Positions 9,286-19,973 of a stretch of DNA of 64,000 nucleotides are shown piece after piece. Under the pieces are notes generated by a model, which worked only from the letters and a program-made list of their open reading frames with translations, did no database searches and was not told the origin of the DNA. The stretch's first letter is position 1, and every line of letters begins with the position of its first letter. The position numbers and the translations under genes are program-made. Origin of the DNA: Geofilum rubicundum JCM 15548 (GTDB taxonomy: Bacteria > Bacteroidota > Bacteroidia > Bacteroidales > Marinilabiliaceae); assembly GCF_000974365.1 (NCBI RefSeq), contig NZ_BAZW01000011.1, positions 1-64,000 on the forward strand, in the 5' to 3' direction.

Positions 9286-11009
9286 TTACTCAGCGTCTGC
9301 GATGATGGTTTCTATCTCTTCCGGCGAGAGCACTTTGTTAAAAAACCTCAGGTCGTCTATGTAACTCAGATCCGATTTATGATCCCAATAGGCAAAGTTG
9401 GGCGCCCTGAGCCTATCGAAATGGCATCAGTCCCGGTCCAGTCAATGGCGGCACCTGTCTCAGATGCCAGGGTTTCAACCCCATTGATATAAATAATGCA
9501 CTCGGTAGCCGAAACGGTGAAGGCCAGATGCACCCATTCTTCAGCGGGCAGGGTAATGACCCCACCATCGTTCCACACTTCGGCGTCGCCTGTGCCAAGG
9601 TTCAGTTTAAAACGCTGTTCAGTGGCACTTCCTTCGCGGAAAAAGCGCAGACCTTTGGTTCGGTCTTCACCTTCCGGACTGATGGAAATGATGCCAGCCC
9701 GGTCGGGATCGGGATTGGCTTTGTACCACATGGCGGCACTAAAAGCGTCACCGGTCAATCCTGCAGAGGGGAAGGTGATATAAGCGTCGGTGGCTCCCGC
9801 ATAGGCGTCGGACCCCAGCTTGGCAAGACCTGCGAAGTCGGGCGTGCCGACCATCGCGGCTTCCGTTTCGCTGATGAGCTCTTTGTAGTTGCCATCAAAA
9901 GGCATGTAGAAAGTCTCTCCGTCATATTTGGCCTCGTATGTGACGGGCTGACCTTCATCTGCCATTACTGTCTGAACTTCTTCCTGTGACAGGGCTTTGT
10001 TAAAGATTCGCAGTTCATCGAAGAGACTCAGATCCGATTTGTGATCCCAATAAGCAAAGTTGGGCGCGCCAGAACCAATTGAGATGTTGGTGGTACCTGT
10101 CCAGTCAATCACATCGGCCATTAGGGCGGTTAAAGTGGCTTCTCCGTTGATGTAGATGATGCATTCGGTTTCTGAAATGGAGAAGGCCAGATGTACCCAT
10201 TGGTTGGCGGTGACATCCACCACGCCGCCATCGTTCCATACTTCTCCATCGCCTGTGCCCAGGTTGAGTTTAAAGCGTTGTTCCGTGGCACTTCCTTCGC
10301 GGAAGAAACGCAAACCTTTGGTCCGGTCTTCCCCTTCGGGACTGACAGAAAGCAGTCCGGCCCGGTTGGGTTCGGCATTGGGCTTGTACCAGAAAGCTGC
10401 ACTAAAGGTATTCCCTTTGAGATCATCCATGGGGAAGGTTATGTAAGAATCGGTGGCGCCTGCATAGGCTTTTCCGGAGATGCCGTTGGCTGAAAAGCCC
10501 GGCTCACCTACGATGGTAGCGTCTGTCTGCGAAATCAATTCCATGTAATCGCCATTGAAGGCCATGTAAAACACCTCGCCATCGTATTTAGCTTCATAAG
10601 GCGGAACCTTCATGAAATGGACGGTGGCTGAAGAGGTTTTACCCTCAGTGTCTTCGGCTGAAACCACCAGTGTGTGTTCTCCGTTGCTGAGTTCTTCATA
10701 CAGCAGACTGCCCACAAAACGGCGATAATCTTTAAAGGTATTATAAGTAGCAATCTCAGTGCCATCCAGTGTTACCTTAATTTCGCCAATTTCAATGTCG
10801 TCTTCCACCTCAAATTTAATGGTGATGGAGGTGACGGCTTCTGTCACCATTATTTGCGCGCCTTCAGCCGGGTAAGAAATGTCCACTGTTGGCGCAGATT
10901 CATCCGGCCCGGCATCTACCGGAGAAATGTCGTCAATGCCATCATTGCAGGCGGTAAAAGTGGCCGTTAGCAATGCGATGATTGTTAAAAATATATGGAA
11001 TGTCTTCAT
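9286..11009 (-). CDS. Surface lipoprotein with two tandem LamG domains (one late frameshift)
   Basis: The lipoprotein signal ends TFTACNDGIDD; the acidic residues after the cysteine suit surface export in Bacteroidota. A short Ig-like domain (about 40-135) is followed by two LamG/concanavalin-A-like domains (about 145-350 and 360-570). The two copies match closely in protein and DNA, each with KGLRFFREGSATEQRFKLNL. A missing G near 9410 makes the frame stop at 9366; the other frame restores the motif APNFAYWDHKSDLS seen in repeat one and ends at 9286. Position after SusD suggests a surface glycan-binding protein. Confidence 0.8.
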
Positions 11010-11040
11010 AATTAACTGTTTAATTAGTTGGCTGCTTTTT

Positions 11041-12566
11041 TTAGTCTCTTAGAACCGGGAATTGGTCCAGCTGATTTTGTGGATAGGGCAGATAGATGTC
11101 GGCTGCTGTGAAGGTTCTTCCTTCATAGTTTAGGGCATTGTACTGTTCCAGGCGTACCATGTCGTAATACCTGATGCCCCATTCCATGGCCAGTTCCGCC
11201 AGTTTCTCATCCATCACCTGTTGAGCGGTCACGCCGCTGACAGGGGTTAGACCAGCACGGTCGCGGACCAGATTTACCGCCTGGTCGGCTGTCATTGCCG
11301 GGCTGCTGGCACCTCGTGTCAGCGCTTCGGCATGCATCAACAGGATCTCTGCATAGCGGATAATGGTGAAATTTTTATTGTTTCCATAGCCTGTGCGTCC
11401 CGGCGTTAGCTGGTCCGAAGGTAAATAATGCTTGCCGCTGGCAAAAGCGCTCTGGGATAGTCATTGATCACGTCACCCGAAGGTGGTATTGCTGATCCAG
11501 TTCGGGAGCGTGGCATAGGCCGCATCTTTTTGAATTTCTTCAATGCCCCTGTTGGTAAACAAGACACTGGTTTCCAATCGGCTTTGCTCGCCACGATCCA
11601 GCATGAATTTGATCCAGGTGATACTGGGTTCATAAAATCCCCAGCCATCGCTTGCGGTAGCTACTTTGGGCGACCAGCCTGGGGACCATAGAAGGCAAAC
11701 AGGTGGGCAATGATATCACCGGAGCCCTGACCGAAATCGGAATATTGGATTTCCAGGATGTTTTCGTTGTTTAACTTACCTGGTATTTTAAACAGATTAT
11801 AAAAGTCCTCTTCCAATTCAAATTTGTCGGAAGCAATGATCGGGGAGGTGGCATCCGCTACTTTTTGGTATTGCTTGAGCTCCAGATTGGCCAGAGCCTG
11901 GATGGCCAGGGCTGTATATCTGGTTACGCCGCCACGAATATCGCTTCTCTGGTTGGGATGCAAGTCGGGCAAGTCAGCCATGGCCACATCCATCTCGTCA
12001 GAGATGTGTTGCATCACCTGGTCCTTTGTTGCAGGTTCCATGGTTAACAAGTCGGCCGGGTCAGAACTGGTGGGAATAAAAACAGCACCCCATGTCCTGG
12101 ATAACTGTAAAAGCAACCATCCTCTGAGCACCCTTGCCTCTGCTATGTATTGGTTTCCCAACTGCGCTGAGGCGCCATTAGTAATGTATAAATCTACTTG
12201 TTCCATGGCCGAATGGGTAGCAAATATGTCTTTGTAAATGTTTTGCCATAGGGAGTTATACATCCAGAATCCTCTGTTGTAGTTGAATTTATCGGTTTCC
12301 GCAAAGTCCTGTTGATCGCCTAATCCACCGTGGTTCACATCATCACCTCTGACAGCAATCAAAGGATGGTCTTCCCAGCCGCGGGACTGAAATTCAGCAT
12401 AGGCACCTAAAAGCGGTTGAATCATATTTTCAGATACTGTATAGTCGGTTTCCTCCGTGAAAATTCTGTTTTCAGCCGGTTCTTCCAACAGGTCGTGACA
12501 GGCAGACACTGATAGCAAAAAGCCGAAGGAGGCGGTGAGCATTAATATATATTTGAATGGTTTCAT
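11041..12566 (-). pseudogene. susD: SusD/RagB-family glycan-binding lipoprotein with three frameshifts
   Basis: Partner of SusC that holds glycan at the cell surface. The start at 12566 gives a lipoprotein signal ending LSVSACHDLLEEP; an ATG three codons upstream is an alternative. The first 300 residues contain the SusD helices (ARVLRGWLLLQLSRTWG). One-base changes near 11669 (missing G), about 11476 (net insertion) and about 11435 (missing T in a T-run) split the rest; the last frame ends with NFTIIRYAEILLMHAEAL and YPLPxNQ-like YLPYPQNQLD. Corrected, it is a normal SusD of about 500 residues. It follows SusC by about 18 bases. Confidence 0.85.
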
Positions 12567-12584
12567 AACAATCATTTTTGAGGA

Positions 12585-15500
12585 TTAAAATTTAATGTTT
12601 AGTCCAACGGTATAAACAGCCGGTATGGGGTAGGTCTGACGATCAATACCATCTGCTACCTCCGGGTTAAAGCCATTGTAATTAAACAAGGTCAAGGGTC
12701 GTTCAGCCGTTGCAAAAATCCTTGTCTCAGGAATGGTATTGCCCAGCAGCTCCTTTCCCTTAATGCGATAGCCCAACTGGATGTTTTGAATCCGGAAGAA
12801 AGAACCATCTTCCACAAAGTAGTCGCTCATCTTTTGGTTCCAACCTTTCCTGAGGCCTGCCGATGAAGGATATTTGTTGGAGGTTCCCTCGCCATGCCAG
12901 CGATTGGTGGCCAAATCAGCATCCAGATTTCCATCGGCCGTCCATATCATTTCTCCTCTTTTTCTGTTGAGTATTTTATTGCCTGTCTGTCCCAAAATAT
13001 TCAGTGAGAAGTCAATATTTTTATAGTTCAAGCCCAAATTGGCCCCATAGTTAAAGGAAGGGAAGTAGGATCCCAGCACCACCCGATCGGCATCATCAAT
13101 AGCCCCATCGTTGTTCTGATCTTTGTAGATGAAATCGCCCGGAACCAAACTGTTGGCAACAGCAATCGGATCACCAGACACTTGTGCATCGTTTTGGTAA
13201 ACCCCTTCAACTTCGTAACCAAAGAAGGCCATCAAGGGTTCCCCGACAATGGATCTTTGTCTGAATTCTGCAGAGCCTCCGTCAATATATTCCTGGCCAT
13301 ACAAATAGAGTACCTCATTTTTCAGGGTGGAGATGTTACCACTGATGCTGTAGGACAGGTCATTGGTCAGCTGGTCGCTCCAGGTAAGGATTACTTCAAG
13401 ACCTGCGTTCCGTATCTCACCAACATTACGCAACACGGTCTGTCCAATGGAGGGTATGCTTACGTAAATGGCCGCATTTTTAGTGTCTCTTATAAAGTAG
13501 TCAATGTCGGTTGACAAGCGACTGTTCAGGAATTCGGCGGTAATCCCCACATTGGTCTCTTCCGTCAATTCCCATTGCAAGGCAGAAAAAGTGCTTTGAG
13601 CAATGGTGCCCGTCACCAACTGGTCGTTAATTGCAGTGGTGACGACACTTGTAGTAGCTGCTCCGTCACTGGCTTGTATTCTGTCGTTCCCCAATCTACC
13701 CCAGCTGGCGCGCAGTTTTAGAAAGTTGATGGCCATGTTGTTTTGCATAAAACCTTCTTCCGACAACACCCATCCTATACCAACAGTTGGGAAGTAGCCC
13801 CATTTTTCCTGGTATTTTGAGCTTCCATCGGCCCGCATGGTTCCATAAAGCAGATATCTGTTGTCGAAGTTGTAGCTACACGGCCAAAATAAGAAAGTCC
13901 GTATTGTCTGAGGCCGCCATCACCGACACTGCCTTCCGGTTTGGTTTCAGCCTGACTGATGTACCATGCTTGTCTTTGCTCGTGAGGGAAACCCAGACCA
14001 CCTGCCATAAGCCTTCATAGGCCTCATCGCGGTAGGAGGTTCCTAACATGGTGACGAGGTTGTGTTGGTTGACTTTTAGTGTGTAGGTGAGTATGTTGTC
14101 CCAGTTTTGGTTGATCCAGACCGATGAGGTTTTGTTAATGGTCGATTCTTCCCGCTGAGCTCCACTTGATATAAAGTAGGGTAATCCTATATTGCGCTGG
14201 ATGAGTGAAGTAAAAGCGTTACTGTAGGAAGTTTTAAAGGTTAAAACCTCAGGAATCAGATCCAGTTCAGCATAGAAGTTGGCATTGAGCTTGCGTATTT
14301 TTTGTTGGTTTTCCGTATAATTCATGGCCGGAAAAGGGTTTTTACCATCCCGGTAACCTAACAGCTGAGCGCTGGAGTATTTATCTGGCCAGGCAGCTTC
14401 ATTCATTTCATCGTACACCGGCATAATGGGGATGGCGTAGTAGGCCGTATGCCAGGCGCTCCCATTTTCCAGATGCTTTGTGGCATTGCTGAAGATCATG
14501 TTTCCGCCTACAGTCAGGCGTTCATTAACGTTGTAATCCAGTTTGGACCTTAGATTGAAACGCTCGTAATCATTTTTCATGTCCAGAACACCTTCCTGTG
14601 CAAAATAATTGGTACCCAAAGAATAGGATGCATTTTCGCCGCCACCGGTCACATTCAGACTGTGGTTTTGAATGGGGGCTGGTCGAAGAATCTCATTATA
14701 CCAATCGGTATTGACATTCGGAACATTGGGGTTGATGCGGCTACGGCCATATCTTTGCATGGCATTGTCAATGTAGCGACATCCGTTGGTGAACCGGATT
14801 CTAAGGCCATTTGGGTGAACTGCTCGGCGTTGGCCATTTTTAGTATGTCCTGAGCCACCTGATAGCCATAATAGCCATCGTAAGTGATGACGGACTTTTG
14901 ATTGATGCCGCCCGATTTGGTTTCTATCAGCACTACCCCGTTGGCTGCTCTTACGCCATAAATCGCCGCTGCAGAAGCATCTTTTAATATCGATATGGAG
15001 GCGATGTCGGCCGTGTTCAAAAAATCAATATTGTCGAAAAACATGCCATCCACAACGTATAACGGAGCTTCGTTGCCTTGTCCCGGATAGGAGCCAATAC
15101 CCCTTACACGGATGGTGGGGGCAGCACCCGGTGCACCACTGCTCACTACCTGCAGTCCGGCTACTTTTCCTTGTAGCGCCTGCATGGCCTGGCCAGTCGG
15201 TGTTTTATCAAGGTCCTCTGATCTAACTGTGGAAATGGATGAGGTTAAGTCCCGCACCGGTAAGGAGCCGTAGCCTATGACTACTACCTCGTCCAGACTG
15301 GAGACTGCAACTTCCATGGCCACATTGATTTGTGTCTGATCGTTAACTGCAATGGTCTGTTGCTCAAATCCAACAGAGCTGATTACCAGGGTCACGCCCG
15401 GTTCAGCATCCAGCATGTATTCACCGTCAATGTTGGTTATCGTTCCCTGAGTGGTACCTTCTATTACAACGGATACACCGGGGAGCGGTAAGTCGTCATC

Positions 15501-15608
15501 TGCTGAAGTAATAACTCCCGAGATGGTCCTGGTTTGTGCAAAGAGCCAGGTGGTAGTTCCAAATAATAGTATCAGGAAAAGGCTCCTTAATAGCGTTCTT
15601 TTTCTCAT
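12585..15608 (-). pseudogene. susC: SusC-family TonB-dependent outer-membrane transporter with three frameshifts
   Basis: Outer-membrane importer of oligosaccharides, about 1000 residues when joined. The signal peptide at 15608 is followed by the carboxypeptidase-like domain (TISGVITSADDDLPLPGVSV), the TonB-box region DEVVVIGYGS, the plug (LQGKVAGLQVVSSGAPG, VDGMFFDNIDFLN) and the beta-barrel ending YTVGLNIKF. One-base deletions near 14772, 14008 and 13877 each shift the frame; in every case the next frame picks up exactly where SusC sequence should continue (DNAMQRYGRS, MAGGLGFPHEQ, YLLYGTMRADGSS). No other disabling change is seen. Confidence 0.87.
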
Positions 15609-15648
15609 AGTGAAGAAGATTTGAAATTATTACATTTTAACAATTGGT

Positions 15649-15656
15649 CAAATCTA
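15649..15656 (-). promoter_or_regulatory. Candidate -7 element of the susC operon promoter
   Basis: On the minus strand the sequence is TAGATTTG, an exact TAnnTTTG match, 40 bases before the SusC start codon. I could not find a convincing -33 box at the usual spacing, which would suit a promoter that needs an activator such as the adjacent regulator. Confidence 0.4.
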
Positions 15657-15757
15657 TTAACATTAAAAGACGATGTCCACTAAAAGACCTAATCAAAACT
15701 TTCGTCCTGATATTTGTCATCACATCATTGCTTGCTCATTTTTGTGTAAGTGGTTTA

Positions 15758-18651
15758 TTATGAACTAATACTGAGCAGGAAGTCTGTTAAGTTTTCTTCA
15801 TGGGAGAGCTCGAGTTTTTTCCTTAATCGGTAGCGCTTGAGTTCAAGACTGCGGACAGAGACGTTGAGAAGGGCAGATAATTCTTTGGTGCTGAGGTTCA
15901 TTTTAAGAAAGGCACAAAAACGCAGGTCATTGCTGGACAGGTGCGGGTACTTTTCACTCAGGTGTTCGTAAAACTTTGAGTTGATATGGTTAAAATTGGT
16001 TTCAAACAGTAGCCAGTCGTCATTGCTGTTGAGATTGGAGTCGATGAGCCGGACCAGTTTTGCGATCGCTGCCTTTTGGGTGTCGGGCGCCTTTTTTATT
16101 TGGAGGATGCCTTCCTTGAGGGACTCCAACAATTGGTTTTTATTGGCGAGGCGTAAGGCCGAGGTACCTATTTCGTGACTCTTGTGGAGGACTTCCTGTT
16201 CTAACCTTTCCTTTTCAAGGGACATGATCTTCTGTTCTGAAAGAATTTTTAAATGCTGCAGTTCTTGTTGTTTTTCCGACTCCAACTCTTTTTTTTGTTT
16301 CTGAAGATGGGCGCTGTGGAGTAAAAGTGATACTTTGAGCAGGCCCAAAAGGAGCGCGACATAGGCTGCCAGGGCCCAGTTGGTCAGGTACCAGGGCTTT
16401 TGAATGCGGAATTGGTAAAGTAACTTTTGTGACAAGGGGGCTGACGCTACCCTTACGTAGAATTCGTAAGTGCCCGGCGGCAGGTTGTTGTAGCTTTGGT
16501 GACCAATGCTTTGTGGGGCCGACCAGTCTTGTTCCAATCCCTTTAACCTTACCTGGTAAAATTGGGGCAAAGCATCGTAACTGGCATTGGTGAAAGTGAA
16601 ATGCAGGTTGTTTTGATTGGCCTTGAGGGAATGGACTTGTGTGGAATCGGTTGATAGTTGGTAGTTGCGTCGGGCATTACCGGTTTCAGCCACTACCTGG
16701 GTGAGTTGAATTCTGGGTATGGCTTCAGATTGATGGCTGAGCGATTCATTCGAGAATAACACCAGCCCATTGTCCATTGTTAACGATGCTAAATGCCCCA
16801 GCGTTGAAATGTTTTCGTAATTTTCAATGATTAAGTCGCTTGGCGTCATGAAGCTGGACATTTCCGACAGATTAAATTCCGAGTCGATTTGAAAAAGGTG
16901 CGCTCTGTCACTGGAAATGAACCAATACTGATGACGTTCAATCTCAATGATCCGATAAAATCCTTGATAATTGGCCAACTGTTCGTTTATTTTCTCGAAG
17001 GGAACAATTTCATCGTTAATTTCATCGTAGGTATAGATGCCGGCAGAGGTGGTGAAAACAATTCGTCCGCGAATGGTGAAAACATGTATGTTGTAATCCT
17101 CCGGAAAACCGTCCTCCTTACCGTAATATACCACTCTTTTCAGTTGGGGGCGGTTGGCCTCCATGATGACTTTGTATACCCCTTTTTGATTGTGGGAGGC
17201 CCAAAGCACTTCTTGTGAATGCACGGCCACAAAACGAATGGGTTCCTGAAGTCCCTGCGCATGGTGTGAGAAATTCCATTGTCCCCTTTCGTTTTTCCTG
17301 TAAAAGGCCAGTCCCACATAAGTGCCCTGCACCATCCAGTCACTGTTAATGGGTTGAAGGTTCCATCCGCCGGCTACCGGCGAAGTCCAACGAGGCGCCT
17401 CTCCCGGTTGGTCAATGATAAAAGTCCCGTTGTTATGGCCACAAAAGAGTTGCTGGTCGTGGATGCTTAAATCCCAGACCTGACCCTGTGTGCCTTCAAC
17501 AAAAGTAAAATTGTTTTTAGAAGTTTGGTTTTGGCTGGCCGCCGTGTAAAACAGCCCGTGGTTGGTGCCGATATACAGGTAGGGGCCAAAAAGGGTGGCA
17601 TCGTATGAAGCACCCAGCTGACCGGAAATATCGGCAATATAACGGAAGGGCGAATGGGTTTTGACGTAGGTCAGTCCATTGTCAAGTCCCAGCCACACAT
17701 TCCGGTCCACGTCGAGCAGCATACTCAGAATGGTATTGTTGTTGATACCTTGCGACATATTTAAATGCTCCAGAATTTGGCCTTTTTGATTGACCACGAT
17801 GCACCATCCTTGATGGTGCCGAACATCATGGTGGTGTCGCTCAATTGAACACTTCTGTTGAGCTGGTTTTTCCGGAGAAATTCCGAGGCTTCACAATTCC
17901 AGGAACCCCAAATCTTCCCGGCCTTTTTAAACAAACCATCCAGGGTTGTCCCTACCATTTCATTCGCTCCAAAATTAAACCAGGCAATCACTCTTGAATT
18001 CTTAAAAGTGCTGCCACCCTCCATGAGTTGGTAGTCTCCGTTTTTATAAGCGTAGAGGCCCATGTTTTGCAGGTGCACAGCCAATTGACCCTGGTTGCTC
18101 ATCAGGTACAAAAGGTACGACGGTCCTTTATGGGTGGTCAGCTGGCCATCTTTGTATTCGTAGATGGCTGTGAATGACTGAAAATGAACGGTGCTGTCTT
18201 GGCGGATGATTTGCCAGATTTCTTCGTTGTTGGCAATTTTTTGCGGCAACGAATCCGATAGAGAAATGTATTCGAGTGCACCCGTTTTGGCCACTTCGAA
18301 AAAACCAAATTCTTCGTAGCCCCCTACATAAACCTTGCCCTGATGGTCGCTCAGGACGGCCCGCACAGGTAGTCGGCTGGGCAAGAGGTAAGTCTGCCAT
18401 CTGGTACCGTCAAAGCTTAAAAGTCCCTGATTGTTACCAATGTATAGGAACCCGGTGGTGGTATCCTGGTGGAGGTCCCAATTCTGACTATGGGCTTTAT
18501 AGGCACCTTTGTCGTAGTTTTTGAAAAAATAATTCCCGGTAAAAGGAACTGGCTGTCCATACGCTGGGAGCAGCATCCCCATAAAAAGCAAGGCGTGTAC
18601 AGCAGCTAAGCGGACCCTTTGCTTTTCTTGGAATGGGGCAATATTTCTCAT
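15758..18651 (-). pseudogene. Propeller/Y_Y_Y/transmembrane/LuxR-HTH regulator with one frameshift
   Basis: Probable membrane-spanning regulator of the adjacent SusC/D locus, about 965 residues when joined. The N-terminal signal or anchor is followed by beta-propeller repeats (LYIGNNQGLLSFDG, VWLGLDNGLTYV), a triple-tyrosine Y_Y_Y domain near LPPGTYEFYVRVAS, one transmembrane helix (WALAAYVALLLGLL), a coiled coil, and a C-terminal LuxR/GerE-type helix-turn-helix (MNLSTKELSALLNVSVRSLE). There is no histidine-kinase or receiver domain, so it differs from classical hybrid two-component regulators. A one-base deletion near 17801 breaks the frame; reading across it restores KDGxIVVNQKGQILEHL. The gene lies upstream of SusC on the same strand with 150 bases between. 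Confidence 0.8.
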
Positions 18652-18753
18652 AAGTAGTCAGCTATTCGTTTCTATATTATCCGGTTTTTTTCGGATAGCC
18701 TAAATTACTATTTATCGGTGTTTTATCCAATGGGTAAGGGGTGTATTCATAGA

Positions 18754-18780
18754 AAAAGCTGCCCTGGCGGGGCAGCTTTT
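18754..18780 (-). terminator. Rho-independent terminator of the nucleotidyltransferase gene
   Basis: Perfect stem GCTGCCC/GGGCAGC (18758-18764 with 18770-18776), a five-base loop, and A/T tracts on both sides. It follows the minus-strand stop at 18806 and separates that gene from the regulator. Confidence 0.8.
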
Positions 18781-18805
18781 AGATGATCAGAATTTTTGAA
18801 ATGCC

Positions 18806-19705
18806 TTATTTCCACAATCCATCGGGGTATTCACCTTTATCGTGCAGCGCTTTCAGCGATGCCTGCACCAATGGCTTGTCCTCCTGGTAAGTTACACCAA
18901 ACCATTTGGCCGGGGTGTTGATGATTTTTACGCTGGCTTCGCCGGCCTTAACCATATCGTCGGCCGCTATGTTGAAATAGTATTCCGACTTAAGTTCGGA
19001 TCCTTTTTCTTTCAGGAAGCGCTTAAAGCCATTTTCCAGATGGCCGAAGAATTCGGGTTTGAAAATCCAGAAGTTCATGGAGATGGGCTCTTCACCTGTC
19101 AGTTCCTCCTTGTAATCGTCCTCGTAGAAATAGATCTTATCTCCTTCCTTACCAATTTTGGTACGCTCAGTCACCTTGGTCAGGTTGTTGTTGGCATCCG
19201 ATTCGCATACGCCACGTGAAACGGTGCCATGCTCTGATAGCGTGTTTTTAAGCGCATAGCCAATCATGGCATATTCATTGACATCCTTGCTGCTGTTGAT
19301 AAACTCGATGGCTTGACCATAGGCATCCTTGCCATAAAAGTCGTCTGCATTGATGATGGCAAAGGGCGTGTTAATCACCTCTTTGGCCATTAACATGGCG
19401 TGACCGGTTCCCCAGGGCTTTTGGCGATCCTCAGGAATGGAGAATCCTTCCGGAATTTTATCCAGACTCTGATAGACATACTCGGTTTCAATTTTTCCTT
19501 TGAGGCGTGGCTCAAACTGATCTTTGAAGGCCTGGGCAAAATCTTCACGGATCACAAAGACGACCTTGCCAAAGCCGGCACGGATGGCGTCAAATACCGA
19601 ATAGTCGATGATTGATTCGCCGTCGGGCCCCAGTTCGTCCATTTGTTTAAGGCCACCGTAACGGCTGCCCATACCTGCTGCAAGAATGAGAAGTGTTGGT
19701 TTCAT
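18806..19705 (-). CDS. Sugar-phosphate nucleotidyltransferase family protein
   Basis: Cytoplasmic enzyme of 299 residues predicted to make an activated NDP-sugar. The N-terminus LILAAGMGSRYGGLKQM is the nucleotide-binding signature of GlmU/RmlA-like nucleotidyltransferases, and INADDFYGKDAY is the metal-binding segment. It has no hexapeptide repeats. The variant with GGLKQ and a DE.GPDGE segment is common in Bacteroidota as an uncharacterised single-gene family, so I do not assign galU or rmlA. Its own promoter and terminator bracket it. Confidence 0.88.
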   Translation of the reverse strand: MKPTLLILAAGMGSRYGGLKQMDELGPDGESIIDYSVFDAIRAGFGKVVFVIREDFAQAFKDQFEPRLKGKIETEYVYQSLDKIPEGFSIPEDRQKPWGTGHAMLMAKEVINTPFAIINADDFYGKDAYGQAIEFINSSKDVNEYAMIGYALKNTLSEHGTVSRGVCESDANNNLTKVTERTKIGKEGDKIYFYEDDYKEELTGEEPISMNFWIFKPEFFGHLENGFKRFLKEKGSELKSEYYFNIAADDMVKAGEASVKIINTPAKWFGVTYQEDKPLVQASLKALHDKGEYPDGLWK

Positions 19706-19753
19706 GTTATCGTGTATTTAATAGTAGTTTTTACTCTTATTTATAGGACGCTA

Positions 19754-19785
19754 CAAAAGTGCGAATAATTAATTTTTTTATCAAA
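19754..19785 (-). promoter_or_regulatory. Candidate -33/-7 promoter of the nucleotidyltransferase gene
   Basis: On the minus strand, TTTG (19785-19782) is followed after 20 bases by CACTTTTG (19761-19754), one mismatch from TAnnTTTG. Spacing is right for the Bacteroidota primary sigma factor. Confidence 0.4.
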
Positions 19786-19822
19786 ATTACGAAAAAAGGA
19801 GGTGGGGTGCTAATGGGGGATG

Positions 19823-19922
19823 GCAGTTGCAAACTGCGGGAAGGGATTTGGCGAAGTTGCAAACTTCGCCAAGCAACGTGGAAATAGCATTCCCGATGCC
19901 GGGCGAAGTCTCCGACTTCGTC
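19823..19922. repeat. Three successive short-loop palindromes (REP-like)
   Basis: Three hairpins in 100 bases, each with a three-base loop: GCAGTT-gca-AACTGC (19823-19837), GGCGAAGTT-gca-AACTTCGCC (19850-19870) and GGCGAAGTC-tcc-GACTTCGTC (19902-19922, one mismatch). The second and third share the core GGCGAAGT. There is no U-tract in the right place for simple termination. They resemble repetitive extragenic palindromes, downstream of the amidase stop and upstream of the nucleotidyltransferase. Confidence 0.65.
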
Positions 19923-19973
19923 CTTTTTGTTGAATTTGATGGCAGTGTGATAGATCTTTCGTCCTTAATTTTT

